NCBI GenBank assembly: GCA_947505055.1
Contig: CANNLO010000131.1
Span: 1 to 11,781, forward strand
Length of the DNA stretch: 11,781 nucleotides
DNA from: Methylococcaceae bacterium
Lineage (GTDB): Bacteria; Pseudomonadota; Gammaproteobacteria; Methylococcales; Methylomonadaceae
Reading direction: 5' to 3'
In this document: positions 1 through 6,932 of the stretch, one piece after another
Numbering within the stretch: the first letter of the stretch is position 1
How the letters are laid out: the number at the start of each line of letters is the position of its first letter
The notes under the pieces: model-generated
Seen by the model: the letters and a program-made list of their open reading frames with translations, nothing else
What the model was told of the DNA's origin: nothing
Databases searched by the model: none
Program-made: the position numbers and the translations under genes

Positions 1-722
1 ATCCGGCCTTTATTATTACCGATAATCGAGAATATTTGGGTATAGGAACGGTATTAGACTTACTTGCTGAATTTACCCGCCAACAAATTGACAATGCCAA
101 ACACGCCAATCCACTTACCTTATTACCAGGTAGCGTTCCTATTAATAATCATGTCAATCAGTTGCTTTCCAACAAAACTCCATTTAGTTTCGGGTATTTT
201 GATCTGGATAACTTTAAACCGTTTAATGACGTATACAGCTATGATGCCGGCGATGAAATCATCAAAGCTGTTGCAAAAACACTAACGTACCATGTTCCGC
301 CAGAATACGGTCGGGTTGGTCATATTGGGGGGGATGATTTCATTGTAATCTTTACGTGCAATGACTGGTTATTGCGCTGCAAAAACATCTTGGATACCTT
401 CAAAAAAGAAATCTTATCCCATTACAATGATAATGATATAAATGCACAAGGTATTCTTACTGAAAACAGGAAAGGAGAGAAATGTTTTTTTCCGCTGACC
501 AGCCTTTCCATTGGGTTAGTAGATCAGCTTTCAACTAGCCATTGTCAATCACATGTCAATATTGCCGATTTAGCGTCAGAGGCAAAAAAAATGGCAAAAA
601 AAATATCCGGCAACAGCTATTTTATTAATCAACGTATACCGATAAAAACAGGTAAAAATTCCAATCATTATCTTCAAAAGTCATTAACTACTGTGAATAC
701 AAATCAAAAAGCGATAAATTAA
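1..722 (+). CDS. GGDEF-domain protein, C-terminal part (5' truncated by window edge)
   Basis: The reading frame is open from the window edge (codons in phase with base 3), so the TTG at 36 is an internal Leu and 239 residues of a longer protein are visible. The first ~25 residues (PAFIITDNREYLGIGTV...) look like the end of a CBS domain. A diguanylate-cyclase-type GGDEF domain follows: the entry motif NPLTLLPG, the metal-binding stretch FDLDNFKPFNDV, and the active-site loop HIGGDDF at about 321-341. GGDDF replaces canonical GGDEF/GGEEF and keeps acidic residues at both metal-site positions. I see no RxxD inhibitory I-site at the usual distance upstream. The roughly 40-residue polar tail after the domain has no recognisable motif. 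By family resemblance the missing N-terminus may carry EAL plus CBS domains, but this is inference. Making c-di-GMP is the likely role; activity is unproven. The gene converges on the cupin gene with 7 bp between stops. Confidence 0.85.
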   Translation, partial: PAFIITDNREYLGIGTVLDLLAEFTRQQIDNAKHANPLTLLPGSVPINNHVNQLLSNKTPFSFGYFDLDNFKPFNDVYSYDAGDEIIKAVAKTLTYHVPPEYGRVGHIGGDDFIVIFTCNDWLLRCKNILDTFKKEILSHYNDNDINAQGILTENRKGEKCFFPLTSLSIGLVDQLSTSHCQSHVNIADLASEAKKMAKKISGNSYFINQRIPIKTGKNSNHYLQKSLTTVNTNQKAIN

Positions 723-729
723 TTATTTG

Positions 730-1113
730 TTAATAAGGTTGAAGGTCGTCCTCACTATCGTTATAGGCCTCCAGCTTAAAACGGGGATTACAGATAGCCA
801 GAAAGACCAGATCACTAACTCCAGTATTTGTTATCCGCTGATTACATTGCGGCGGAATGATCACCACATCACCCGGACCGACTTGCTGCGCTACTGAATT
901 TCCAACCTCAACAAGACCACACCCCTCAATTATCACGTAGCGTTCAGTAATCTCATTAAGGTAATGCCATCGGGTTGTAACACCGGCTAATACTCTAGCC
1001 TTTGCTATTGATACATCCGGATCATCATCGCAGTTGGAAAGCTCATTGATGTAACAATGTTCAGCCGTATAAAACTCGGCATCTTTATTTATTTGACGTA
1101 TATGTTCTTTCAT
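730..1113 (-). CDS. Small single-domain cupin protein
   Basis: A 127-residue protein from the ATG at 1113; an in-frame TTG at 1122 would add three residues, and neither start has a good Shine-Dalgarno. A single beta-barrel cupin is visible. Counting from the TTG start, motif 1 is GVTTRWHYLNEITERYV (residues 47-63) with His53 and Glu60 in metal-ligand positions, but the second His of the usual HxH is Leu55. Motif 2 is GPGDVVIIPP followed by QRITN, where Gln95 replaces the usual His. The retained set is therefore His/Glu/Gln, so metal binding may be weak or altered. The substrate cannot be read from the sequence; this resembles the stand-alone small cupins often annotated only as cupin domain-containing. 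It is the last gene of the minus-strand glycogen-linked cluster, 36 nt after the PLD gene when measured to this ATG. No intrinsic terminator is visible after it. Confidence 0.85.
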   Translation of the reverse strand: MKEHIRQINKDAEFYTAEHCYINELSNCDDDPDVSIAKARVLAGVTTRWHYLNEITERYVIIEGCGLVEVGNSVAQQVGPGDVVIIPPQCNQRITNTGVSDLVFLAICNPRFKLEAYNDSEDDLQPY

Positions 1114-1149
1114 TATTTTCAATTTTAAAGAATAAGCCGCTTAAAGCAT

Positions 1150-2742
1150 TTAGTAATAGACCCTAAAAGAATGTTGCATTTGTTCAAACTCGTACAAATA
1201 AGGCTTCGCGACTTCATAATTTGCCGCTACTACCAATAAATCATGGGAAAAAACCGAGGTGTTATACCAGTTAAAACTGCCTTCAATAACAATATAATCA
1301 TCGATAATGCAATATTTGGAATGAATCGGTGAATAAGGTACAGGATGGTCATCCTGACCATAAACCAAGCCTACCGGTATTCCCGCAAACCTTAGCCGGT
1401 CAACCGTTGGCAATAACGGACGTCCCAATTCCTCTGCCATCGGTCGCTCAACGCCAATTCGCCCTTCTCTGGCCAAATGTCCGTTCAGCAACAGATGTAC
1501 ATTAACCCCCCTGTCCTTGGCATGAATTAAGGCATTAACCACACTATCGTGATGATCGCCCAACAAATCACCTATTAGAAACAAAGATACTTTTATAGAA
1601 TGCCTGGCTCTGTCAATCTCAGCCAAAATAGCATGATGTGGACGATAAGGCTTACCGTTGAGCATAGTGTGTCGGCCAAACGTATAAAGCAGGTTGAAGT
1701 GACTTAGCGGGTCAATTCCATATTTCTGGTTAACACCGCCACGCTGACTTTGAAAGATATTATCCAATAAGCGACAAATGCCTTTGGAATGAAACGTCAT
1801 TCCTGATTCCCAATTAGCCCACCACCGATCGAAGGTAATATTAAAAGAACCTAAAATGCTGTCCTCATCATTAAAAATAATGAATTTGGTGTGCATATCC
1901 GGTTCCACCTCAATTAAATGATGCTTGGGACTGCAAAATACACCAATCAGCTCTACTCTCGCACGCTTTAATCGAGCATAGTTTTCGCTATTGGTCAGAG
2001 TCATTTTTCTCCAGTCGACAATACACTGAACAAAAACCCCCTGCTCGCTGGCATGTACCAAATGAGTAATAAAATCATAATCATCAATACAATCAACGCT
2101 TACTTTTATAGTGCATAAACGCTCAGGATTCTGATGCTTGCAACGAATGACTTTTTCAATCAGATCGTGAATATAGCGTTTGGGATGATAAGGGTGATGT
2201 TGCTGTCCTTTAGTGAATTTTGGCACCAATTGCAAGGCTTCAAAATGATGGTTATACCAATCCACGTCACTTTGTAAATCACCGGCATTCAATTCATAAG
2301 TACGATAACGATTGGCTGTTGCCCAGTCTGCAGTAATCCGACGATATTGTGGTTGGTCGCCCTGAAGCTGTTGCCAATCCATAAAGATATATTCATTTTG
2401 TGATGCTATGGAGTGTTCGTCCAAATGAACAATAAAGGCAAACTTGATACAGTTGATTTGGCCAAAGTTATTGGAAAATGGATGTATATAGAAATCCCGA
2501 GTGCATCGTTTATGTCGATCCCAGTGAATATCATAGGCATCAGTATCAACTATATAGGTTTCACAAACCGCATCGCGATAGACTCTCAAAATGACCTTTA
2601 CATTGGCCTGAACGCCAAAAAATACGTCAAAATCAATTTTGCCCCAACGGATATAAAACTTATGATTAAAATCGTTTACCCGTTCAAATGAACCGCCCAA
2701 ATTTCCATGAGTGGGCGCGGCATAATGTTCAGCTATCTGCAT
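1150..2742 (-). CDS. Phospholipase D-family protein, two HKD domains (first degenerate), novel N-terminal domain
   Basis: A 530-residue protein with two PLD phosphodiesterase repeats. Repeat 1 (about 190-330) has H284-T-K286 with Asn291 where the catalytic motif HxK(x)4D needs Asp (Asp292 follows), then GSFN at 298-301. Repeat 2 (about 365-515) has an intact motif, H474-S-K476 with Asp481, then GSFNWYNTS from 488. PLD enzymes normally pair two HKD motifs in one active site, so the Asp-to-Asn change may lower or retune activity. Phospholipase, nuclease and other phosphodiesterase activities are all possible in this superfamily. Residues 1-130 are rich in aromatic and beta-type segments and match no domain I recognise; given the neighbour, a carbohydrate-binding sandwich is a guess. 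I see no signal peptide or membrane segment, so it is probably cytoplasmic. The ATG at 2742 is preceded by GGAGA (GGAG about 10 nt upstream). The gap from the CBM21-EEP gene is 57 nt, consistent with co-transcription. Confidence 0.88.
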   Translation of the reverse strand: MQIAEHYAAPTHGNLGGSFERVNDFNHKFYIRWGKIDFDVFFGVQANVKVILRVYRDAVCETYIVDTDAYDIHWDRHKRCTRDFYIHPFSNNFGQINCIKFAFIVHLDEHSIASQNEYIFMDWQQLQGDQPQYRRITADWATANRYRTYELNAGDLQSDVDWYNHHFEALQLVPKFTKGQQHHPYHPKRYIHDLIEKVIRCKHQNPERLCTIKVSVDCIDDYDFITHLVHASEQGVFVQCIVDWRKMTLTNSENYARLKRARVELIGVFCSPKHHLIEVEPDMHTKFIIFNDEDSILGSFNITFDRWWANWESGMTFHSKGICRLLDNIFQSQRGGVNQKYGIDPLSHFNLLYTFGRHTMLNGKPYRPHHAILAEIDRARHSIKVSLFLIGDLLGDHHDSVVNALIHAKDRGVNVHLLLNGHLAREGRIGVERPMAEELGRPLLPTVDRLRFAGIPVGLVYGQDDHPVPYSPIHSKYCIIDDYIVIEGSFNWYNTSVFSHDLLVVAANYEVAKPYLYEFEQMQHSFRVYY

Positions 2743-2761
2743 TTCTCTTTATCTCCAATGT

Positions 2762-2786
2762 AAAAAGGCGACAAGCCACCTCTTTT
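2762..2786 (-). terminator. Possible weak intrinsic terminator or attenuator between EEP and PLD genes
   Basis: On the minus strand, 13 nt after the EEP stop codon, the sequence can fold as AAAGAGGTGG, loop CTTG, TCGCCTTTTT, a stem of about 10 pairs that includes G-U pairs. The U-run forms the 3' side of the stem and the U-tract continues only as TTTTTACATT. It could partly end transcription, lowering expression of the PLD and cupin genes, or it could be chance. Confidence 0.35.
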
Positions 2787-2799
2787 ACCTGATATAGTT

Positions 2800-4305
2800 T
2801 TATTTAGGTTCAAACGTCATAAAATAACCGCAATGATCTGAAACCCTGCCATAATCCTGTTCGGTAAACAAAATATTTGCCGAACAAACTTTCAAGTCAC
2901 TTTCTTTATTCATAAAAATATAATCAATACGATAGTCATCAGTCAAATAATCATCCCAATGAGCATCATTAACCCTAAAAATCCTGTCAAACACACCTTG
3001 AGAAGTAGCTGCCAAGTATTGATCGTCATACTGACCTGCATCTACAACCAAATGATAACCTTTTGATCCGGCAGCAACATTAAAGTCACCGCATAACAGC
3101 GTAGCATTAACATGTGCTGAATTTTTAGTCTCGGCCCAGTCGCACAGGCGATTAAACTGACCGGCAAAACCATCTTCCCACCAGCTTAAATGCGCGGAAA
3201 AAACATTTATAAGCCCAAGATACGGCACTTTAATTTGAGCCATGACCACTTTTCTGGAATGTATACTAAAAGCATCGTGACTGTCTGAAACATAACTGGA
3301 ATCCTGTTTTATAAAGCGATATTTGCTTAATACAGCGACGCCTTCGCGATATTTGTCAAAACCCAAATGCGCCCAGTCAGTATGAAGGTGGTATGGTGTT
3401 TCCAGACGGTCATTGATAATTTTAGCGGAATTTGACTCCCAATCTCCAGCACCTTCATTCCATAACTCAGCCACTTCCTGGAGACAAATAATATCAGCGT
3501 CAAGTTCGTTAATGGCCTTAGCGATTTGGGAAAACTTGTAATCCTGATTGTCTTCCTGATAACAATGCAGATTAAGTATCAAAACTTTTAGCGGATCTCG
3601 GCTTAGTGAATAATTTTTACCACAGTTATTATCCCAAAAAATCTGGCCATCTCGTTCAAGGGCAACACTGTACTGCAAGTGATATGCCTGACTAATCTTG
3701 AGCCAACCTTTCCAGATTGCCGTACCATACTGATTCGGATTTCTAGCGTTACTGAGAAATTCTTTATCCCAATAGCTTCGCTTTAAATGGCAAGATGTTT
3801 TATGGGTATGTCGCCAGTCATCTGTCGTCCAGTAAACAGAAACTTTGTCTGTAAAATTAAACTTATCAACAGCAACCTTGATAGGTACATTTTTTTGTTC
3901 TTTATCAATCGTATTTGCAAAATCCAGATTTAAAACCGGTGCACCACAAAACACCTGAATACCTGAATCTGCCTGACTCAAGTGATTAGAACCCTGACAA
4001 TTATCCCAGTATTCGTTGCCCGCAGCTTGATAACGCAAGCCAAACTGTATATTGCCGGGCAATGATTGGGCCGCTGTTAATTTAAAAGTCGCCTGAGCCT
4101 GCCAGCACTCAATATTACCTTCAATTTTGCCATGAAAACTTGCTGACAGTGTTTGCCAGACGCCATCTTCCCCGGACCAAAAAACATCAACCTGTTTGTC
4201 ATAACTGACATTTTCTAAGTGCATAAAAAAACGCAACGTTTGTTGAACGCCTGTCTTTTTTCGGGTTATCACATTTTCAACATACAGCAGTTGGATTTTG
4301 TCCAT
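2800..4305 (-). CDS. Tandem CBM21-like modules fused to an EEP-family phosphatase/nuclease
   Basis: A 501-residue three-domain protein. Residues ~15-110 form a CBM21-type starch/glycogen-binding module: NVSYDKQVDVFW at 32-43, then IQFGLRY with the signature EYWDN at 98-102. Residues ~138-234 form a second CBM21: KFNFTDKVSVYW at 148-159, then FWDNNCGKNY at 223-232. This WDNN/GxNY ending is the hallmark seen in glycogen-targeting subunits of protein phosphatase 1. Residues ~238-500 are an endonuclease/exonuclease/phosphatase domain with its main catalytic positions intact: N245 (NLH), E277 (LQE), H372 (SAHL), D407/N409 (GDFN), D461 (DYI) and S489-D490-H491. The domain should be a Mg-dependent phosphoesterase; DNA, RNA, inositol phosphate, lipid or phosphorylated glucan are all possible substrates. 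No signal peptide is seen, so intracellular glycogen is the likely anchor. The ATG at 4305 has GGAG 7 nt upstream. It lies 97 nt after the GH57 gene. The family assignment is firm; the function is unknown. Confidence 0.9.
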   Translation of the reverse strand: MDKIQLLYVENVITRKKTGVQQTLRFFMHLENVSYDKQVDVFWSGEDGVWQTLSASFHGKIEGNIECWQAQATFKLTAAQSLPGNIQFGLRYQAAGNEYWDNCQGSNHLSQADSGIQVFCGAPVLNLDFANTIDKEQKNVPIKVAVDKFNFTDKVSVYWTTDDWRHTHKTSCHLKRSYWDKEFLSNARNPNQYGTAIWKGWLKISQAYHLQYSVALERDGQIFWDNNCGKNYSLSRDPLKVLILNLHCYQEDNQDYKFSQIAKAINELDADIICLQEVAELWNEGAGDWESNSAKIINDRLETPYHLHTDWAHLGFDKYREGVAVLSKYRFIKQDSSYVSDSHDAFSIHSRKVVMAQIKVPYLGLINVFSAHLSWWEDGFAGQFNRLCDWAETKNSAHVNATLLCGDFNVAAGSKGYHLVVDAGQYDDQYLAATSQGVFDRIFRVNDAHWDDYLTDDYRIDYIFMNKESDLKVCSANILFTEQDYGRVSDHCGYFMTFEPK

Positions 4306-4402
4306 CCTTTGTCTCCGTGATGACAGTCCTGGAATATTTTTGTGAACTTAGATGCTTCGCTAATTTGAGCGAGCAAAAAAAGGCTATCTGTTGTCTTTCG
4401 TC

Positions 4403-6025
4403 TTAAACCTTTCCCAGCCTAGACGGATTGTAATTACGAAAATCAAGTTCAGGAAAAATATTATCCATGATCTCCAAAGCAGTCAAGTAGCGCTCATTAA
4501 TCCTGTTTTTACGAATACAGTCGTGCAAATAGTTAAATCTGGCTAAATAATCAGTAATCCGCTTGTTCGCGTAGTCAATGGTAGTCCCAGATTTCATAAT
4601 AAAAGGCCAGTCAGAAGCTTGAGCCAATAAAACAGACCGTGCTGCCTGATTCAAAGCTCTAATTTGTATATCAGATAGCGTCAAACTCCGGACATCACAC
4701 ACCAATTTTTCCAAATCCCACTCAGCCTTATGTAGCAAGGGGTAAATCCAGTCATTGGTTTCATTTATCCAGTAACTGGAATATCCCTGGTCACCCCAAG
4801 TTGATACTGAGGGTTCTGCAACCTGATGAGCTTTTTGTCGTATTAAATAATCTCCACAACTAACAAGCTCAATACCATGCGTCTTTTGAGCGGCCAACCT
4901 TAAAACATTCTCTAACCAATACGCTCCTTCAAACCACCAATGCCCGAATAACTCGGCATCGTAAGGCGCAACAATAATCGGGGTACGATCCATACCTAAA
5001 CTCAGTTGCTCAAATTGTCGCTGGCACTTTAATAAGAAATCCTCAGCGTGTTGACAGGCCTTTTCCCAGGCCTGCCTTGGATTATAAATAGCTTTGGGCA
5101 AATCACCGCCAGTCACGCGATGATATTTAATACCGGTATTGATTCGAGTTTTCTGGTCGAGAATATAAGCTGCGATATAATCCGCATCCAACTCAAACCC
5201 GATGTCCCTGTAATACTCCCGGTAGTCAACATCGCCGGGATAACCCTCTTGGGCACTCCAGACTTGTCGCGATGAGTTGGGGTCACGCGCAAACGCCGCA
5301 ACACCATTGCCACAAACTATCGGTGCATAAACGCCATTAACAGGTTGTGGAGTTGCTTCGGTAATTCCGTGGCTATCAACAAAAAAATACTTCATGCCAG
5401 CCTCTGCAAGTACTGTCTCCAGACCAGGATAATAACCGCATTCAGGTAACCAAAAACCCTTCGGCGCAAAACCGAAATAGGCTTTGAACGTTGCAATGCC
5501 AACATTGATCTGATTAAAAACAGCGGTTTCACTGATATTAAGCAACGGCAAAAAACCATGAGTAGCCGCGGTTGTTATTAGCTCCAGCTTACCAGTGGCA
5601 TTATGTTTCTTGAAAGCCGCCAATAAATCACCTTGGTAGCGCTCAGAATAAATATTCAACGATTTTAAAAAAAAACGGCGGTAGAGTCTGGCTAATTTTT
5701 GAACTTCAGGTTGCTTGCGGGTTCTGATTATTTCTTTTTCAGCCAATTCAAGTCGACTATGCAAATACTTAAGATAACGGGTTTGCAACAACTCATCACA
5801 AAGCATAGATATCAACGTTGGAGACAATGAAAGCGTTAACCGGTAATTAACCTGATCGGTTTCTAAACGGTCAAGCAGACCAATGAGCGGCAGATAGCAT
5901 TCGGTAATTGCCTCGAACAGCCAGTTCTCCTCGAAAAAACTATCGTGCTCAGGGTGACGCACATAAGGAAGATGCGCGTGTAGGATAATATTTAGAAATC
6001 CTTTCAAAGGTAACGTTTTTGTCAT
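4403..6025 (-). CDS. GH57 family 1,4-alpha-glucan branching-type enzyme
   Basis: A 540-residue glycoside hydrolase family 57 protein, a normal length for the prokaryotic branching enzymes of the family. The conserved regions are visible in order: HAHLPYV (16-22), ATHGFLP around 154-160, GFWLPECGY with nucleophile Glu195, PYDAELFGHWWFEG with acid/base Asp356, and the C-terminal helical (DUF1957-type) region with SDWPF at 471-475. Trp256 and Trp410 fall where substrate-site tryptophans occur in this family. The enzyme should cut an alpha-1,4 glucan and rejoin it as an alpha-1,6 branch in the cytoplasm. An alpha-amylase or 4-alpha-glucanotransferase role is possible in GH57, but the ECGY and DAELFGHWW motifs favour branching. 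Its ATG overlaps the stop of the DUF4912 gene in an ATGA, which indicates translational coupling. It probably supplies the branches that GlgX removes. Confidence 0.92.
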   Translation of the reverse strand: MTKTLPLKGFLNIILHAHLPYVRHPEHDSFFEENWLFEAITECYLPLIGLLDRLETDQVNYRLTLSLSPTLISMLCDELLQTRYLKYLHSRLELAEKEIIRTRKQPEVQKLARLYRRFFLKSLNIYSERYQGDLLAAFKKHNATGKLELITTAATHGFLPLLNISETAVFNQINVGIATFKAYFGFAPKGFWLPECGYYPGLETVLAEAGMKYFFVDSHGITEATPQPVNGVYAPIVCGNGVAAFARDPNSSRQVWSAQEGYPGDVDYREYYRDIGFELDADYIAAYILDQKTRINTGIKYHRVTGGDLPKAIYNPRQAWEKACQHAEDFLLKCQRQFEQLSLGMDRTPIIVAPYDAELFGHWWFEGAYWLENVLRLAAQKTHGIELVSCGDYLIRQKAHQVAEPSVSTWGDQGYSSYWINETNDWIYPLLHKAEWDLEKLVCDVRSLTLSDIQIRALNQAARSVLLAQASDWPFIMKSGTTIDYANKRITDYLARFNYLHDCIRKNRINERYLTALEIMDNIFPELDFRNYNPSRLGKV

Positions 6026-6651
6026 TGCGCTTGTTTGCCAATTCCTTGGCCTGAAGCATGTTTAGCTAGGCAAACATCAATATCTTCATGAATTTGATAC
6101 CACGTAGCCGAACCACGAGTTGCGTGGATAATATTGGAATGAGCCAAGACGACAAATTTATCGTCTACATCGTCATATTTGCCAATCTCTGCGGTATATG
6201 CGGTTTCTGCATCGACAACAGGTAAAAAAACTTGTTGCCGGGAATGAGGACTGTCAATTTGGATGTCAATCAATCGCTCAATTTCTGAAGACTGATTTGG
6301 TTCGTCCGCTTGTCCATAAATCCTTAAAGTAAGATGTTCTTTACCATCGTTAACAATGACCTCAGCTTCATTGCTTTCAGGAATACTCCAATATACATAA
6401 AGATGTCCCGGTTCAACCGGTAAAAGAATTAATTCAGAAGTATCAAATGAAACTTTAGGGGCAAAATCCCGACGAATTTCCTCGCCAATATCAAGGAGTT
6501 CCCTGGACGTAAGCCTTATTTTTTCATCCAACATCGGCATCTGGTTAAAAAAACAGGGAGTAAACTCTCGACTGATTTCCTGGCTGATTGCACGCATCTG
6601 TTTCGCCGATAGATTGATTTTAGAATTGTATCCTGAATGCAAAAACGTCAT
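6022..6651 (-). CDS. DUF4912 protein with a duplicated N-terminal helical motif
   Basis: A 209-residue protein of unknown function. The ATG at 6651 is preferred because AAGGG lies 5 nt upstream; an overlapping GTG at 6654 would put it only 2 nt away. Numbering below counts from that GTG. Residues ~74-190 match the DUF4912 pattern: ELILLPVEPGHLYVYWSI at 74-91, LTLRIYG at 108-114, then beta-rich sequence. This small beta domain is often coded beside GH57 glucan enzymes. Before it stands a duplicated motif of about 21 residues, at 13-33 and 46-66 (33-residue period), with identical I, L, I, E, I, R, F and P positions (pattern L[ST]x[KR]...I..EI.R[ED]F.P); it is likely amphipathic helix. No catalytic residues are evident, so an accessory or scaffold role for the branching enzyme or granule is inferred. 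It overlaps the GH57 gene by 4 nt. Confidence 0.85.
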   Translation of the reverse strand: MTFLHSGYNSKINLSAKQMRAISQEISREFTPCFFNQMPMLDEKIRLTSRELLDIGEEIRRDFAPKVSFDTSELILLPVEPGHLYVYWSIPESNEAEVIVNDGKEHLTLRIYGQADEPNQSSEIERLIDIQIDSPHSRQQVFLPVVDAETAYTAEIGKYDDVDDKFVVLAHSNIIHATRGSATWYQIHEDIDVCLAKHASGQGIGKQAQ

Positions 6652-6810
6652 CACAGCCCTTAAATGTTGCTATTTCCTTATCTAAAACATATCCCTATAT
6701 TTAAATAAATAGAGCTGCCCTTCCCTTTTACTATCTTTAAAGATCATATCGAAAAAAAGTTAACCCAAGTATACGTAGTTAAGCCAGAAGGGTCTAGTAC
6801 TCTAAGCCTC

Positions 6811-6855
6811 TTTAAATGGGAGTCCATTGCAAGAGTATCACTGCTCCAATTTAAA
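6811..6855. repeat. 12-bp inverted repeat in the glgX-DUF4912 gap
   Basis: TTTAAATGGGAG (6811-6822) and CTCCAATTTAAA (6844-6855) are complementary except for one position that would be G-U in RNA, separated by 21 nt. No T-run follows on either strand, so it is not a standard terminator. It could be an operator or an mRNA hairpin separating glgX from the downstream genes. The rest of the 281-bp gap holds no ORF, no convincing promoter and no riboswitch that I recognise. Confidence 0.5.
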
Positions 6856-6932
6856 ATGACGAAACCAATATATTTTTAGCTACCAGGAGTAAATTGATTC
6901 AACAGGATCTTTAGTCTGAGTTTTAATAAAGA

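Noticed and set aside
2413..2691. 92-codon plus-strand open frame
   Set aside because: Antisense to the N-terminal domain of the PLD-family gene. That strand assignment is secured by the downstream HKD motifs and the GGAGA start region, and the antisense product looks like nothing known.
4354..4374. Bulged hairpin GCTTCGCT/AGCGAGC next to seven A, considered as a terminator after GH57
   Set aside because: On the minus strand the T-run precedes the hairpin rather than following it, so it does not have intrinsic-terminator polarity for this cluster.
6745..6785. TTAAC/GTTAA pair followed by a T-run on the minus strand, considered as the glgX terminator
   Set aside because: The stem is five nearly all-AT pairs with a long loop, too weak to call even though CTTTTTTT follows.
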